From assembly GCA_947095585.1 (NCBI GenBank), contig OX352765.1, positions 92,402,965 to 92,466,964 of the forward strand: a stretch of DNA of 64,000 bases, given 5' to 3'. Below, piece after piece: positions 54,801 through 63,409 of the stretch; the stretch's first letter is position 1; each line of letters opens with the position of its first letter. Position numbers and translations under genes: made by a program. A model generated the notes under the pieces. That model saw only the letters and a list, made by a program, of their open reading frames with translations, made no database searches and was not told the DNA's origin. Source of the stretch: Nephrocerus scutellatus. Its lineage: Eukaryota > Arthropoda > Insecta > Diptera > Pipunculidae.

Positions 54801-56244
54801 AAAAACACCGAAAACATTTTGGACGTACGCTTCTCGCTCGGGTTGAATAAAAAAAACAGACCCATTATCTCCCAAAAAATTCATTTTCGCCCATCAACGA
54901 CATTGGCTGTGATTTTTTTATATCGGAATACTCGGAGAGATAATTTAACTGTCAGAATTCATATCTGTTTTTTATTCACCGAGAAATCTTTATTCTCCGA
55001 GGCGTTCGTTCTCTTTTACGCTCCGATAATTCCCGGATTTGTCGTAGGCTACTTTTTGTTACTGTTTTTACTCTCAAAAAATATACAGAATATTTTGTGA
55101 CAGCTGTAGTTGTTTGTTTCTTTAAAAATGGGACATGTCAACTACTAAGGAGCATTCTGATACTAAAAATTGCAGCAGAACTCGGATTTCTCTGATTTCA
55201 ACGACATAAAAATGTCATTATAGACCAAAAAATTACATTATCGACTAAAAAATATAATGTATATCGACCAATACATGCCATTATCGCCCAAAAAAATTTC
55301 ACTATCGCCCAAAAATTTACATCATCGCCGAAAAAATGACATTATCGACCAAAAAATTAGATTATCGCCTAAAAAACTGACATCATCGCCCAAAAAAATT
55401 TAAAATGATTATCAGTAACACTTAAAGTCGAAAATTTCTCAAAATTAAAAGATTTAGTAATCGCCCAAAATACATTTTTTTGAAATAAATAGATTTAGCT
55501 ATTATTTTATTGTATTTTTGTAATGGAAAATGATTGTTTTCACTGAGTATAGATCAAAAATGGCCACCATTCGTCCGTGCTCAATTGCAGCCTTTTAGCT
55601 CTTATCGCAGCGGATTAAATAGGACTACAGACCACCGGAGGGACGGTCGAACAAATATCACATAAACTGTAACACACATACATTTCGTATTGCATAGAAG
55701 TTAAAGTTAGCCAAGAATAGCAGAATAGGCCAACATAATACCACTGCGGCTGAGTGCATACGACAAACACAACTAACGAACTAACTGCCAACTGCCAGCC
55801 TAACCTCTGAATCAAAATCCCACACTCATAAGTACAAAAAACCTGGCCAACTCTGTTGTCTCAGCACAAATCGATTTCGGGCCAACAATGGGATTACAAA
55901 TGAACACGAGTTTCTCTCCTTCCTCCATTCAATTTGTTTTGTTTTAATTGCAATTGCAATTGCATTGTATTGCAAATGATTATGATATCCCTACCCCTCC
56001 CACAATAGCATTAAGCTTATTGCTAATCCATCCCATTACTGACCACTCTAACCAACCTGTTATATGGCAGCACAAATCCAATTCCAGCAGCGAGCAGAGC
56101 CAAATAGACGGCGTGTTTCCGATCCTTTGGTGGGCCAATATCGATTTCAGGACTGTCCATTGGCTCGTGATGATTGCCACGTCGATGACCAGTGCTGGTG
56201 CGACCTTCAAGAGGTTCATAAGTGGTCGCCTGGGCACCCTCCAT
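43754..56244 (-). CDS. Equilibrative nucleoside transporter, ENT4/PMAT (SLC29A4)-like; five coding exons
   Basis: Join of complement 56057..56244, 45548..45831, 45198..45484, 45020..45138 and 43754..44951. All junctions have GT/AG sites and the phases close exactly to 691 codons plus stop. ENT proteins are 11-span facilitative carriers of nucleosides; the ENT4/PMAT branch also carries organic cations and monoamines. Visible here are TM1 ending GFVLPYNS, the GCTVQQSSFYG signature across the exon 2/3 junction, MAGESVAGLL, and C-terminal helices such as FNTADVIGKILA and LSYNVGLTAGSLIGY. About 11 hydrophobic spans fit the family. The large loop after TM6 is built by exons 3-5. Residues from about 540 onward form a Thr/Ala/Ser-rich tail absent from the human protein as I recall it. 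The ATG at 56244 is preceded by a plausible splice acceptor, so a non-coding 5' exon may exist. Similarity suggests the Drosophila Ent3-type gene, but I am unsure of the exact orthologue. Confidence 0.93.
46020..46320 (+). mobile_element. E2: CR1/jockey-like RT N-terminal scrap
   Basis: Reads HHKHFWSFGKRIENIASWQY and FPTVSSLEATK, matching the segment at 29970-30197. It ends where an E3a element begins. Confidence 0.6.
46321..48030 (+). mobile_element. E3a: I/LOA-type LINE, RT to 3' end
   Basis: RT: IIGLDTEGAFDNTGYGSI (first catalytic Asp) and MPQGGVLSLFLWSLVIDNLL. The YADD box is replaced by IFGDFLLVV (46600-46620). Post-RT: MVRPIITYAAIVWWSKVLKR and AMRTCPTSALEAIVGL. RNase H (about 47170-47640): WFTDGSKMETGV, YAIEICVRINVSKG, FSDSQAALKALSS, GNQGIAGNEFADG. 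Knuckle: CGFCSEDDELSEHILCEC. A few stops and frameshifts remain. Best overview copy of this subfamily. Confidence 0.85.
48035..49645. other. Unique part of ENT4-like intron 1
   Basis: No exon or mobile element recognised. It includes a GACT run near 48836-48860. 48380-49050 is less AT-rich and could hold intronic regulatory sequence. Confidence 0.45.
49650..51090 (+). mobile_element. E3b: R1/LOA-type LINE, RT to RNase H
   Basis: RT: SKGTPQGGVPSPLLWNLAVN, then a frameshifted IAYA box. Post-RT: SLTFSDKAKYLGLILD, stop, LNWKPNIQERVRKAKVALFS, AVVRPILLYGVAVWWTTLDK and GALRTTPSAALDILLNLAPL (50022-50582 open). RNase H: FYTDGSKTDEGVGGGVFSKR, VFQAEIMAIKEAL, FSDSQAALMSIVS, MCWVPGHRDIPGN, stop. Related to 61.2-63.0 kb. 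Confidence 0.85.
51095..51430 (-). mobile_element. E3b-like: pre-RT fragment in opposite orientation
   Basis: The minus strand reads ALRDIVVRAIKRVIPTGTIK, SFPPGAFRLAERRDQLIVTD and SKWLSHLENCTLGSKKPWST, the conserved segment just before the RT domain in R1/LOA-type ORF2. It butts against the 3' end of the plus-strand copy. Confidence 0.75.
51555..51662 (+). repeat. R-A repeat fragment
   Basis: AACCCGATTCTATTCAAACTT, ACACATGTGTATTTCCGATTA and TTTTTATGGGTTG match 35378-35450. Confidence 0.7.
51665..52740. other. Mostly unique part of ENT4-like intron 1
   Basis: No exon recognised. 52520-52590 (GGAGTAGATGGTAAACCTAA..GGTTCGATTCCGGACGATGG) resembles the tRNA-like part of the S2 repeat. (CA)n at 52121-52133. 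Confidence 0.45.
52745..52935 (+). mobile_element. E2: CR1/jockey-like RT scrap
   Basis: ATTAGAAGCTATTTTTCGGAC..TTGTATTGGATGGCTTCAAGTC is the plus-strand counterpart of 20570-20630 and 29500-29560. Unreadable as protein. Confidence 0.6.
52975..53310 (+). repeat. 20-bp minisatellite, block 1
   Basis: About 16 copies of CATTATCGCCCAAAAAATTA-like units, exactly 20 bp apart through most of the block. The block ends with CGCCCATCAATGGCATTAGC. Confidence 0.9.
53448..53660 (+). repeat. 20-bp minisatellite, block 2
   Basis: Same unit and strand as block 1, after a ~130-bp spacer containing repeated CTCTTCACTT. Open frames here are repeat artefacts. Confidence 0.9.
53660..54040 (+). repeat. R-A repeat, two tandem units with (GGTC/GTC)n run
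   Basis: TCTCTGTATTAACTTCACTTG, a CGGTCGTCGGTCGT run (53706-53752), CAATTTTTAACCCACTTCCC, TGCACACATGTGTATTTCCG and GGGGTCGGGGGGCTCCCAAA. A second, diverged unit starts near 53920. Confidence 0.8.
54485..54570 (+). repeat. R-A repeat fragment
   Basis: GGCCCAGGATCGAGGGGCTCC, GCGATTAGAGAATTTAGATG and TTTTTATGGGTTGTTT match the end of the unit at 35395-35450. Confidence 0.7.
54571..54856. mobile_element. 286-bp unit with 18-bp inverted ends (MITE-like)
   Basis: TTTTTTTTATTCAACCCG (54571-54588) is perfectly complementary to 54839-54856. The interior is non-coding and holds a partial extra copy of the right end (GGCTGAATAAAAAAAAA, about 54789). No target-site duplication could be confirmed because the flanks are poly-T/poly-A. 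Confidence 0.4.
54862..54900 (+). repeat. 20-bp minisatellite, block 3 (short)
   Basis: CCCATTATCTCCCAAAAAAT then TTTTCGCCCATCAACGACAT, the latter equivalent to the end of block 1. Confidence 0.75.
55205..55475 (+). repeat. 20-bp minisatellite, block 4
   Basis: About 10-12 units (ATTATCGACCAAAAAATTAC, TCATCGCCCAAAAAAATTTA), more diverged at the right end. Confidence 0.85.
56057..56244 (-). CDS. ENT4-like transporter, exon 1 (N-terminus and TM1)
   Basis: Encodes 62 full codons plus two bases: a hydrophilic N-terminus starting MEGAQATTYEPLEG, an acidic PEIDIGPPKDRK segment, then TM1 (HAVYLALLAAGIGFVLPYN). The donor is AACAG/GTTGGT at 56057/56056; its two spare bases join the first base of exon 2 at 45831 to make Ser. 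The open frame continues upstream without an ATG, so the ATG at 56244 is the best start. Confidence 0.88.
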
Positions 56245-57490
56245 TCTGCTTGAGGAGATGATGATGTGGGATGAGTTAACCAATTCGTAAGTTGTATTTT
56301 TCGAATATCTAGAGAATCAAAGGATTTTTTTTCTGGGTTCCCCCTTGACAATGTCAATGGGCGTCACAATAACTAACTTTTGCCAAAAATCACAGATGCC
56401 TCTAATAGCCTTGCTGATGCAATAAAATAACGTTCTTCCTTTCACTTCGCATTGAAAGGATTTCGGACAGCATTTTGCGGAGCGAGTAGTCAAAGATTTT
56501 CTTGAATAATTTTTCGTCCGTGCACTATTTTTCTGTACACGAAACGACAGGAAGAAGAAGGCGTATTCCCCGAGAGCCAACCTTGTGTACCTGTATCGCC
56601 GCGCACTGTGCTTTAAGCCACTTTGTGCTGCTTCAAAGTATTTACCACAAACGTTAACACAAAATTATTTCATCACAAATTAAAGGAATTTGCCAACAGA
56701 TTAATTCCAACAAAAAAAGCTGACCGAAATTTTCCGCTAAATATGAGCCGCCGCGAACTGGTCGTATTCTGTGTGAGTGTGTGTTCATTTTCTTCAAGCA
56801 ACGAATGCAGGTGGTACACGGGGCATACTTTTTCGTTTCTTTGTCCGGCGCATGGGTGGAAAAATCGATTTTCCAAATGTCATTCTTGTTGTTATTGTTG
56901 GCTGCACACATAGAGCTGTTGCTATTTTTAACCAGCGGTTAGTTTGTGTTTTGCACTTTAGTGCAGTATACTGCATCAGGATTAGTGTAAGATGCAGATT
57001 CGGAGATGGAGTGCTACGAATCGAAGAATCGTTCATTCGAATTCGATTTTTTATGTCAAGAAAAATCCAATTTTGGCTTAACTTACTTGCAAGGAGGGGA
57101 GACAGTTCATAGTGCCTTTCCAATTATCACGGTCTTTTGATAATTGCCTCCCATTGCGCACACCTATTCTTTGCAGGTCACCTTACCACTTTTGCACGCC
57201 ATCTAAGCAAGGTCTTCCCTTACTATATTGTCATTTTACATTAGATTCCAAGATTCTGCAAGCCCAAGTGCTAATGTCTGTCAGCCTTACTCATGTCCTA
57301 GCCATCCAAAATTATGTCCTAGCTAAGGAAATTATGGCAGCAGCTGATAGACTGGGCAGAGAGATGAAGGAGAACCCGGGTTTCTTGTCAACGAATGCGG
57401 AGTAACGTTGCGACTGTAGAAATTAACGAAATTTCTGAGTTTAAGCGGCATTCTCTAAATCCGCTCTATATCAATAAGTTCCCAAGTTTT
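56245..57490. other. Intergenic region upstream of the ENT4-like gene
   Basis: Expected to contain the 5' UTR exon and promoter of the minus-strand transporter. An acceptor-like CTCAAGCAG sits directly before its ATG. No specific promoter or further exon could be assigned. Open frames around 56650-57120 on both strands look non-coding. Confidence 0.4.
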
Positions 57491-57499
57491 AGTAATTGG

Positions 57500-57800
57500 C
57501 CTTGGTGATTAATCCTTAATCTAGACAAGGAGAACATTAGAAAGCTGGTGACGGTGAGTTTTCTCACAGGTCACTGAGGCTTGCGGTAACACCTTAGCAA
57601 AATTAATCCAGGCTCAGACACAGAATATATGTTATGCTCGGAAGATGACGAACCATCCAAACTCCAATTCTCTGTGAATGTCCAGAATTATCTTTACTGT
57701 ATTTTCGAAAATGAAATATGTTCGTCAGCTGATGTTGAAAAACTCTGCGACTTAGGACATACTATTCTTCATCAGGGAGGTGGTACGACTCTTTGATTAG
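57500..57800 (+). mobile_element. E3a: LINE 3'-end fragment
   Basis: AGGAGAACATTAGAAAGCTGG, CACAGGTCACTGAGGCTTGCG, CAGGCTCAGACACAGAATAT and ATGCTCGGAAGATGACGAAC follow the order of the knuckle region at 47735-47990. The frame is destroyed. Confidence 0.65.
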
Positions 57801-57809
57801 TTTAGTCAC

Positions 57810-59020
57810 ACCATATGATACAATTTATCTTTTTAGCTCGCGTCGGGTATAAACTATTCCTAGGGCACATGTCATGGTCATGGGGAAGCGTAATAGATTC
57901 GCATTGGTCGCAGTGCTGTAACATAGTCTACCATCACCAATCACCATCAGCTTCTTTTCGATCCAGAATCGTTTTTTCGTTAGAAAAGACCAATCTTTAT
58001 CCGCCTTTCACGTCCGTTAGGCCATGCATCAATTCCTATATCCTATCCAGCATCTTCTGTGATTTGTGATTTCGATTTCGAGCCGATGCCATCCAATAAA
58101 TCCGGAAATCGTTATCCTTATTTCATCTCCGCCGAGGGGGTTTATTGTATCGTAACAAGACAGTTTTTTCCGCGGTTGAGCTGTGGAATATGGACTACTT
58201 GAGCAACCCCTAATCTGAGGAACCAGAACCTATGATTTATTACTGGACAAATGAAGCGGAACATTTCGGTCCTTACGATGGTCTGAAGCTCGAACTTAAG
58301 TAGCCCAAATAAAGAGAAGACCAAGTCGCAGATTTTTAGAAGAATTTGTGTGCGCCTACGAAAGTTTGTATGGGACATATCAAGACCCGAATATGTCATA
58401 CGTGGAAATACAATGATGGATATCGCAAATTGGGGAAAATTGTGAAAAAATACAAGGCAATGGCGGCGGATCGGAAGATCCAAGTCAAAACAGGCCTTAA
58501 ATTTTGACTTTCTTTCTTTCGTGTTTCTTCCATTATTTCGGAAAATACCTCTGTTCGTAAGCGTATCGTTTTTACATCGTGGTGCTCAAAATCTCCTCCC
58601 TGCAAACCAACCACACATTCTCTCATCAACCACTCTTTAAAGGTTGACAAAGTTACAGTCCTTCGCTTATATATTTTAGTTGGTTTTCAAATATAAAAGT
58701 TAATTTCTCATACTGAATATTCGCTATTTTTTTATTTTGCCATCAGCCTAGATTGTTTTCAATAATAAAAGAAAAGAATTCCTCAAATAACTTTTTAATT
58801 TTTCATATCTCACAAACAATAATGGCTATATTTATTTAAAAGCGTTATTAAAATTAAATGTGATAGATAATTAAAAGAAAATCATGTGCGAAAATTTTAC
58901 AACATACCGGTTGTTATGACATTTTATCAAACATCGAAAAGTTTGATGTTATGACATGTCACCTAAAAGCCACGGAAAAAACGTTTCAGAGCTCACTCGG
59001 TCCTCCTCTGTAGGCATAGA
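57810..59020. other. Intergenic region upstream of the swallow-like gene
   Basis: A short E1 scrap (TTTCGAGCCGATGCCATCCA, 58077-58096) lies within it. An 84-aa minus-strand frame (58396-58650) has no recognisable features. 58680-58930 is strongly AT-rich. Confidence 0.4.
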
Positions 59021-59022
59021 AG

Positions 59023-59053
59023 TATAAAAGTGAAAACTCGCCATTAGTTCGAA
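59023..59053 (+). promoter_or_regulatory. Candidate TATA box and start region of the swallow-like gene
   Basis: TATAAAAG at 59023-59030, with a TTAGTTC initiator-like sequence about 20-25 bases downstream. This would give a 5' UTR of about 320 nt. A second, AT-rich TATAAATA at 59311 lies only 58 bases before the ATG and is a weaker alternative. Confidence 0.3.
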
Positions 59054-59368
59054 CTCCCATATGCGCAGAGCTTGGCTGTCAACGAAATCTAATTTCGATT
59101 TTCGAACATGAAACGCAAATACAATACACAGAAATTACCGCATTTGAGTTCGATTGAAATTTGAAACTAGCGGTACGGTCTCCACTTTCAAATAACAGTG
59201 AAAGGCAGGATTCTCCTCGCATAATTCCATCCAGTCGTCGAAGTTTTTTCATTCCGTCCACAACTTTCTGTTAAGTAAAAAGTTCATAGCTCAATTTTTT
59301 TTTTAAATTTTATAAATATTTGTTGTCCGAGTTCCCCTCCCGCCCCAACCATTCCAAGAGTACTCACT

Positions 59369-60976
59369 ATGAGCCTCTACGACGAGAGTTTTCCTGACGA
59401 CGAACTACTCGGCGAAGTGCATTTTTCGCCCGATTCGGAACGTTTTCCATTTCGTGGCCAGCAGCGCCACAGGCATCAGCAGCGACCAAATCTCAATGTT
59501 TGCCAGCAGACCCAATCAGCGGCGAACACTTCATCATCGTCTTCGGATCGACAAGATTTGTCCACACAGTCCAACGACGGTGACCATCGACCATCATCTG
59601 TGCTGAGCAGCAAGACAACCGCCAGTGACCCCGATGGCTTAAATACTAAGAGAGACTCCGAGTATATATCGCCGTCCCGCCATGAAAAGGCCGTATCATA
59701 TCAGGATCTTCATTCGGAGTACACCAAGCGCCGCTATCAACATGTCGAGAGCAAGGTGGGGAAGTACATTGCCAACCTGCGAGCAGAGGATGAAAAGCGG
59801 CGAACTTCAAAAAAATTCCAGTGGCACAGCTCGTTGCCAGAGACTTTAAGTGAAATGGATTCCAAAGCTGGTGGTAATGACAGTGGTGATACAGGTGGTT
59901 ACAGTAACTTGCATCAAAAAACCCAATCAAATGATTCCTTGCACATCATCGATAATTCTGATAAGACAGAAATCGCCGCAACCGGTGCTACTGCTGTTCT
60001 TACGAAATACGAGGAAACAATCGGTCAATTACTCAACGAAAAGCAAAATCTGCAGACGCTCAACGATTATCTGCAATCGAATTTGCATGAGAAAATGGCC
60101 GAGGCGACTCGACTTAAGCGAAATGTCGACCACATGCGCATCGAATTATCAAACGCCAAGGATAAGATTAAGCGAACTACACAACAATCTGGTAGGAGTG
60201 CTGGTAGATCCGGCATGAACTCGTACAGTCCACGCCTATCGCTGCCTATGTTAGTGTATCAGCAGCCGAAAACGTCCACTGCCACACAAACCGATCTTTC
60301 ACCGACGACAGAGTGCCGTACGGACTTAATTTCCAGTCCACTTGTGGTGGACAAAAACAACAATAGCCAGATCAGCAAAAGCAACATCGCCACCATTCAG
60401 CCGTTTCCTCTCAATTGCAAAGAAACCGCAATGGACAATATGCGCCGGCGCTCAGACTCCAATCTATTCGAGATGAATGGTGGAGCCCACTGTCGTTGCA
60501 ACAGCAGCAGCTTCATTGGCAACTGCAGCAGCAGTACTGCCTCCACAAATATCTTGGATACTTCACATCGCAATGAGACAGCAATCATTGAAACTTCTCC
60601 CTTCGGAAGGGAAAGGCAAATTCTTTATCCGCCGAATTCACGCCACCACAAGACAGTGCGACGAGAGGAATTTGTCATTTATGAAAAGCAAAGTGGCCGT
60701 TATGCCATCAATGATGGCGAAATCTTCTACGAAGAAACAGCAACAAGACGAGGCGTAGAGAATTTGGCTCCAGCTGCCGTCAAGAAATCAAAGAAGCAGC
60801 AACGATTCAAGCGTAAATGGAAGTGGATCCTTGGACCATGCACCAAGTGTAGCGATAACCAAGAGTTAACATGGGAACAATACACACAATTGCCATTGTT
60901 GGACTCTTCAGTATCGACGACGACGACGACAATGATGCCACACGGTGCTGCTCCGGTTCGTCAGAGTTTGCGATGA
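59369..60976 (+). CDS. swa: Swallow-like coiled-coil mRNA-localisation/dynein adaptor protein
   Basis: A 535-aa uninterrupted frame. The N-terminus MSLYDESFPDDEL and the block SYQDLHSEYTKRRYQHVESK followed by VGKYIANLRAEDEKRR (about residues 110-145) closely resemble my recollection of Drosophila Swallow, which is of similar length. Residues about 209-270 form a predicted coiled coil. TATQTDL at about 304-310 matches the TQT-type motif by which Swallow binds dynein light chain LC8 (Ctp). A basic cluster (about 471-486) and WKWILGPCTKC lie near the C-terminus. In Drosophila, Swallow acts in the oocyte in anterior bicoid mRNA anchoring and in cortical actin and nuclear division. The remainder is Ser/Thr/Asn-rich and poorly conserved. 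The start codon has A at -3. Whether the gene does the same job here is inference. Confidence 0.82.
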   Translation: MSLYDESFPDDELLGEVHFSPDSERFPFRGQQRHRHQQRPNLNVCQQTQSAANTSSSSSDRQDLSTQSNDGDHRPSSVLSSKTTASDPDGLNTKRDSEYISPSRHEKAVSYQDLHSEYTKRRYQHVESKVGKYIANLRAEDEKRRTSKKFQWHSSLPETLSEMDSKAGGNDSGDTGGYSNLHQKTQSNDSLHIIDNSDKTEIAATGATAVLTKYEETIGQLLNEKQNLQTLNDYLQSNLHEKMAEATRLKRNVDHMRIELSNAKDKIKRTTQQSGRSAGRSGMNSYSPRLSLPMLVYQQPKTSTATQTDLSPTTECRTDLISSPLVVDKNNNSQISKSNIATIQPFPLNCKETAMDNMRRRSDSNLFEMNGGAHCRCNSSSFIGNCSSSTASTNILDTSHRNETAIIETSPFGRERQILYPPNSRHHKTVRREEFVIYEKQSGRYAINDGEIFYEETATRRGVENLAPAAVKKSKKQQRFKRKWKWILGPCTKCSDNQELTWEQYTQLPLLDSSVSTTTTTMMPHGAAPVRQSLR

Positions 60977-61124
60977 TCATTGTTGCCAGCTGAAATTTAT
61001 TTATTTATCATTTCCTAATTTATTATTTTGTCATTGATTGTTGATATTATGTAACGCGACAAATTGTTGCTAGAAATTGGCCAACTGAGAAAAAGGTCAG
61101 CAAATTATTTACTTCTTTTTTAAA

Positions 61125-61142
61125 AATAAAATTTAAAATAAA
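61125..61142 (+). promoter_or_regulatory. Polyadenylation signals of the swallow-like gene
   Basis: Two AATAAA hexamers (61125-61130 and 61137-61142), about 150 bases after the stop codon, in an AT-rich 3' UTR. Confidence 0.55.
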
Positions 61143-61214
61143 AACTCATTTCCGTTTTTTTTTGTGTCTTAAGCCCGCAACCCGAGTATCAACAACATTG
61201 TTAGTTTGGAGGTC

Positions 61215-63000
61215 AACGCCGTTAAATCGCTAGGTGAGGTTAGGTTGGGGTTGCTGTCGGCAGGAAATCGACCGAGTTAGACCAATAGATAGTCCATTGT
61301 GATACCACATGGATCGCCCTCCTCTTTGAACCGGTTAGATGTCAGTGCTTGACAAATCGTTGAGGTCGTTGTAAAAGAAGGATCCCAAATGGGGCTAACG
61401 CTTTAGAGAAAGAGTTGTGCATTTGCAGAGAAGGTGAAGAATGGTGTCTAACTTCTCCTCAGCTGCAGCAGCTTCTGTAGAAGTCATTGGAAAATACACC
61501 ATGCTGCTTATAAGACGGTGTCCAGTAATTACACTTATCGTAGTGCTTATGTGCACTCTGTTTATAAAGATTAAACACTTGGAGCGAGTTCATCAACCCT
61601 GCAGTTCTCCAGAATGCCCCGGTACCCAGTACATGTGAATGTTGAACTTTTCCGCCATCTTCCTGAGAGATAATCTGCAGTCTAGGGCTACAATAGAGTT
61701 CGTAGAGACTGATTCTAGGGATCTGAAAGCGTTATTCTTCAGCCAACACATGACTTCTTTAATCACCATGATTTCTGCTTGAACACTGCAGTGATTGGGA
61801 AGACGGAAATGTAGACTAATATTTAGCCTACCCCAGCATCATTTTTGTACCCGTTAGTATAAAAACTGATCAATTCATCTTCCAAGATATCACCTTCTTC
61901 CCAGAATGATCTTGAGGGGATGGTGACCTGGAAGTTGTTGTTCAAATGTAGTTTTGGAATGGTGTAGTCTATACCGACTGGTGGACATCTGAATAAACTC
62001 AGAACAGAGAAGTGTCCGAACTCATTTCTTATCCACTAGGAGGTTACATTGAGGCGAACAGCCGCGCTAGCAGACACTTGTCTGCTGAAGATGTCGAGTT
62101 TTGTTAGGTGAAACAGCATGTCTACTGCAACGGAGTAGTGCGGGGTAGTGCGAAGAGCTCCGTTCATACATAGACAACCCGATCTTTGGACTTTGTGCTT
62201 AGTTTGTCTGATTTATTGCTTTGTGTAAGACAGTCCACCAGACCACCACACCGGTACAGAAGTGTAGGTCTTATTACCGAAATATAAAGCCAATGAGTGA
62301 TATGAGTTTGAAGACCCCATTAGTTACCGATGGCTGTTTACAGGAGAAGAGTGGCTTTACGAACTCTTTCTTGTATATTAGGCTTCCAACTTAGCTTTCT
62401 GTCCAGAATTAGACCCAGATATTTAGCTTTATCAGAGAAGGATAAGCTTGTGCCCTTTATAGAGGGTGGGTCAACACGTGGAATTTTATATTTTTTACTG
62501 AAGAGGACAAGGAGCACAACGCTCTGTTCATTTAGTTAGCTTGTTAAGAGCGTTCTCTAAGAGTTCCTTAAGGGTATTGAGGTGTTTTCCTGAAACGGCA
62601 ATAGCAACGTCATCCGATTAGCTCTCCCCTCTCAAGTATATCAGCAGCTCATTCACAACTAAATTCTATAGAAGGGGGGATAGAACTCCACCTTGTGGCG
62701 TTCCTCTACGGATCTTTTGGCAGACGCCGCACCCAGTTTTGAAATAATGTTCCGACTTGTAAGCAGGAGATTAATCCATTAGCCAAGTGAGTCGTCTTCG
62801 TCGTCCTCGGCCCTTTCGGAGACCCGAAGTGTCAGATGATGCCATCCAAATCTTATTACGCAAAGAGAGATAGGGATTCCTGATTGATCACAACTATTGC
62901 GGATCTGTAGGAACCATTTTTCTCCTCCAGCCTAGCGACTTTCCAGTCGTGAGTCAGAAGTGAGGGATTGCTGAGTTGGATAACTCAGATAATTTCCTCT
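61215..63000 (-). mobile_element. E3b: R1/LOA-type LINE, ORF1 end to 3' end, heavily decayed
   Basis: Minus-strand order: ORF1-end text (62810-62980, matching 7590-7770); RT GTPQGGVLSPLL, stop, NLVVNELLIYLRG and SDDVAIA (about 62590-62706); post-RT KLSWKPNIQERV-type text (62290-62420); RNase H FYTNGYKNDAGVG and FNIHMYWVPGHSG (61610-61870); a 3' end in CCAACCTAACCTCACC (61230). Asp of YTDGS is Asn and YADD is SDD. Numerous stops. Confidence 0.75.
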
Positions 63001-63004
63001 CTAC

Positions 63005-63210
63005 CTATTTCGAGCCGAGCTCATACAGTGATCGGTAGAACCATTAATTAAACATTAAATTATTGGTTAGGTACATCACATAATATTTACTGATTAATAG
63101 AATTAACAAGAAACAATAATTTTAATTGCCACAGCAGACAAGAACAAAGTTTTAACAGTTATTTGATGGGCCTCTAATAATTGTGGAATGCGTTAGAGAT
63201 TAGAGTGTTG
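63005..63210. other. 3' flank of the minus-strand PPSY gene
   Basis: AT-rich sequence that would be the 3' UTR of the gene whose stop codon is at 63211. Poly(A)-signal candidates (TTTATT on the plus strand) are not clear. Confidence 0.35.
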
Positions 63211-63408
63211 CTATTGGTGTTTGCTGCTATCATAATTGGTATAGCCATGCGGTAGATCCTAAAAGATATTGAACAATTAGTAAATAAAACAGAATAATAT
63301 TAAGACTCCTAACAGATCTTACATTATAAGATGGTGGCGGCATATTGTCGTTCCTTTGGTTTGAGGGATTCTGATAACCACTCTGCATTGCTTCGGCTTC
63401 TTTTGTAT
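63211..63408 (-). CDS. Probable last two exons of an unidentified gene (PPSY-containing tail)
   Basis: Exon 63323-63408 follows a good acceptor (ATTTTCAG) and ends at a GTAAGA donor. It encodes TKEAEAMQSGYQNPSNQRN then DNMPPPSYN. Exon 63211-63258 follows a TATCTTTTAG acceptor and encodes DLPHGYTNYDSSKHQ and a stop. Phases join without loss and the 64-bp intron is the usual size for this genome. The peptide is polar and contains PPSY, a PPxY-type WW-domain-binding motif often found in cytoplasmic tails of small membrane proteins. The rest of the gene must lie at higher coordinates. I do not recognise the family. A further exon may be 63543-63627, which splices in phase but gives an unconvincing peptide. 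Confidence 0.45.
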
Positions 63409-63409
63409 C

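Larger units (their letters stand above)
45832..56056 (-). other. Intron 1 of the ENT4-like gene, filled with repeats
   Basis: A 10.2-kb intron. In order on the plus strand it holds a CR1-like scrap, two RNase H-bearing LINE fragments, unique sequence, R-A repeat units, four blocks of a 20-bp minisatellite and a 286-bp inverted-repeat unit. No additional coding exon was recognised, and none is needed because exon 1 and exon 2 phases match. The other introns of this gene are under 70 bp. Confidence 0.85.

Noticed and set aside
52975..55475. CRISPR-like array of 20-bp repeats
   Set aside because: Units are head-to-tail without unique spacers, in a eukaryotic intron.
56654..57123. Overlapping frames on both strands near 56.7-57.1 kb as a possible gene
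   Set aside because: Frames on both strands are similar in length and lack coding composition; likely non-coding 5' flank.
58396..58650. An 84-aa minus-strand frame upstream of the swallow-like gene
   Set aside because: No recognisable motif, no splice or promoter context, and length expected by chance.
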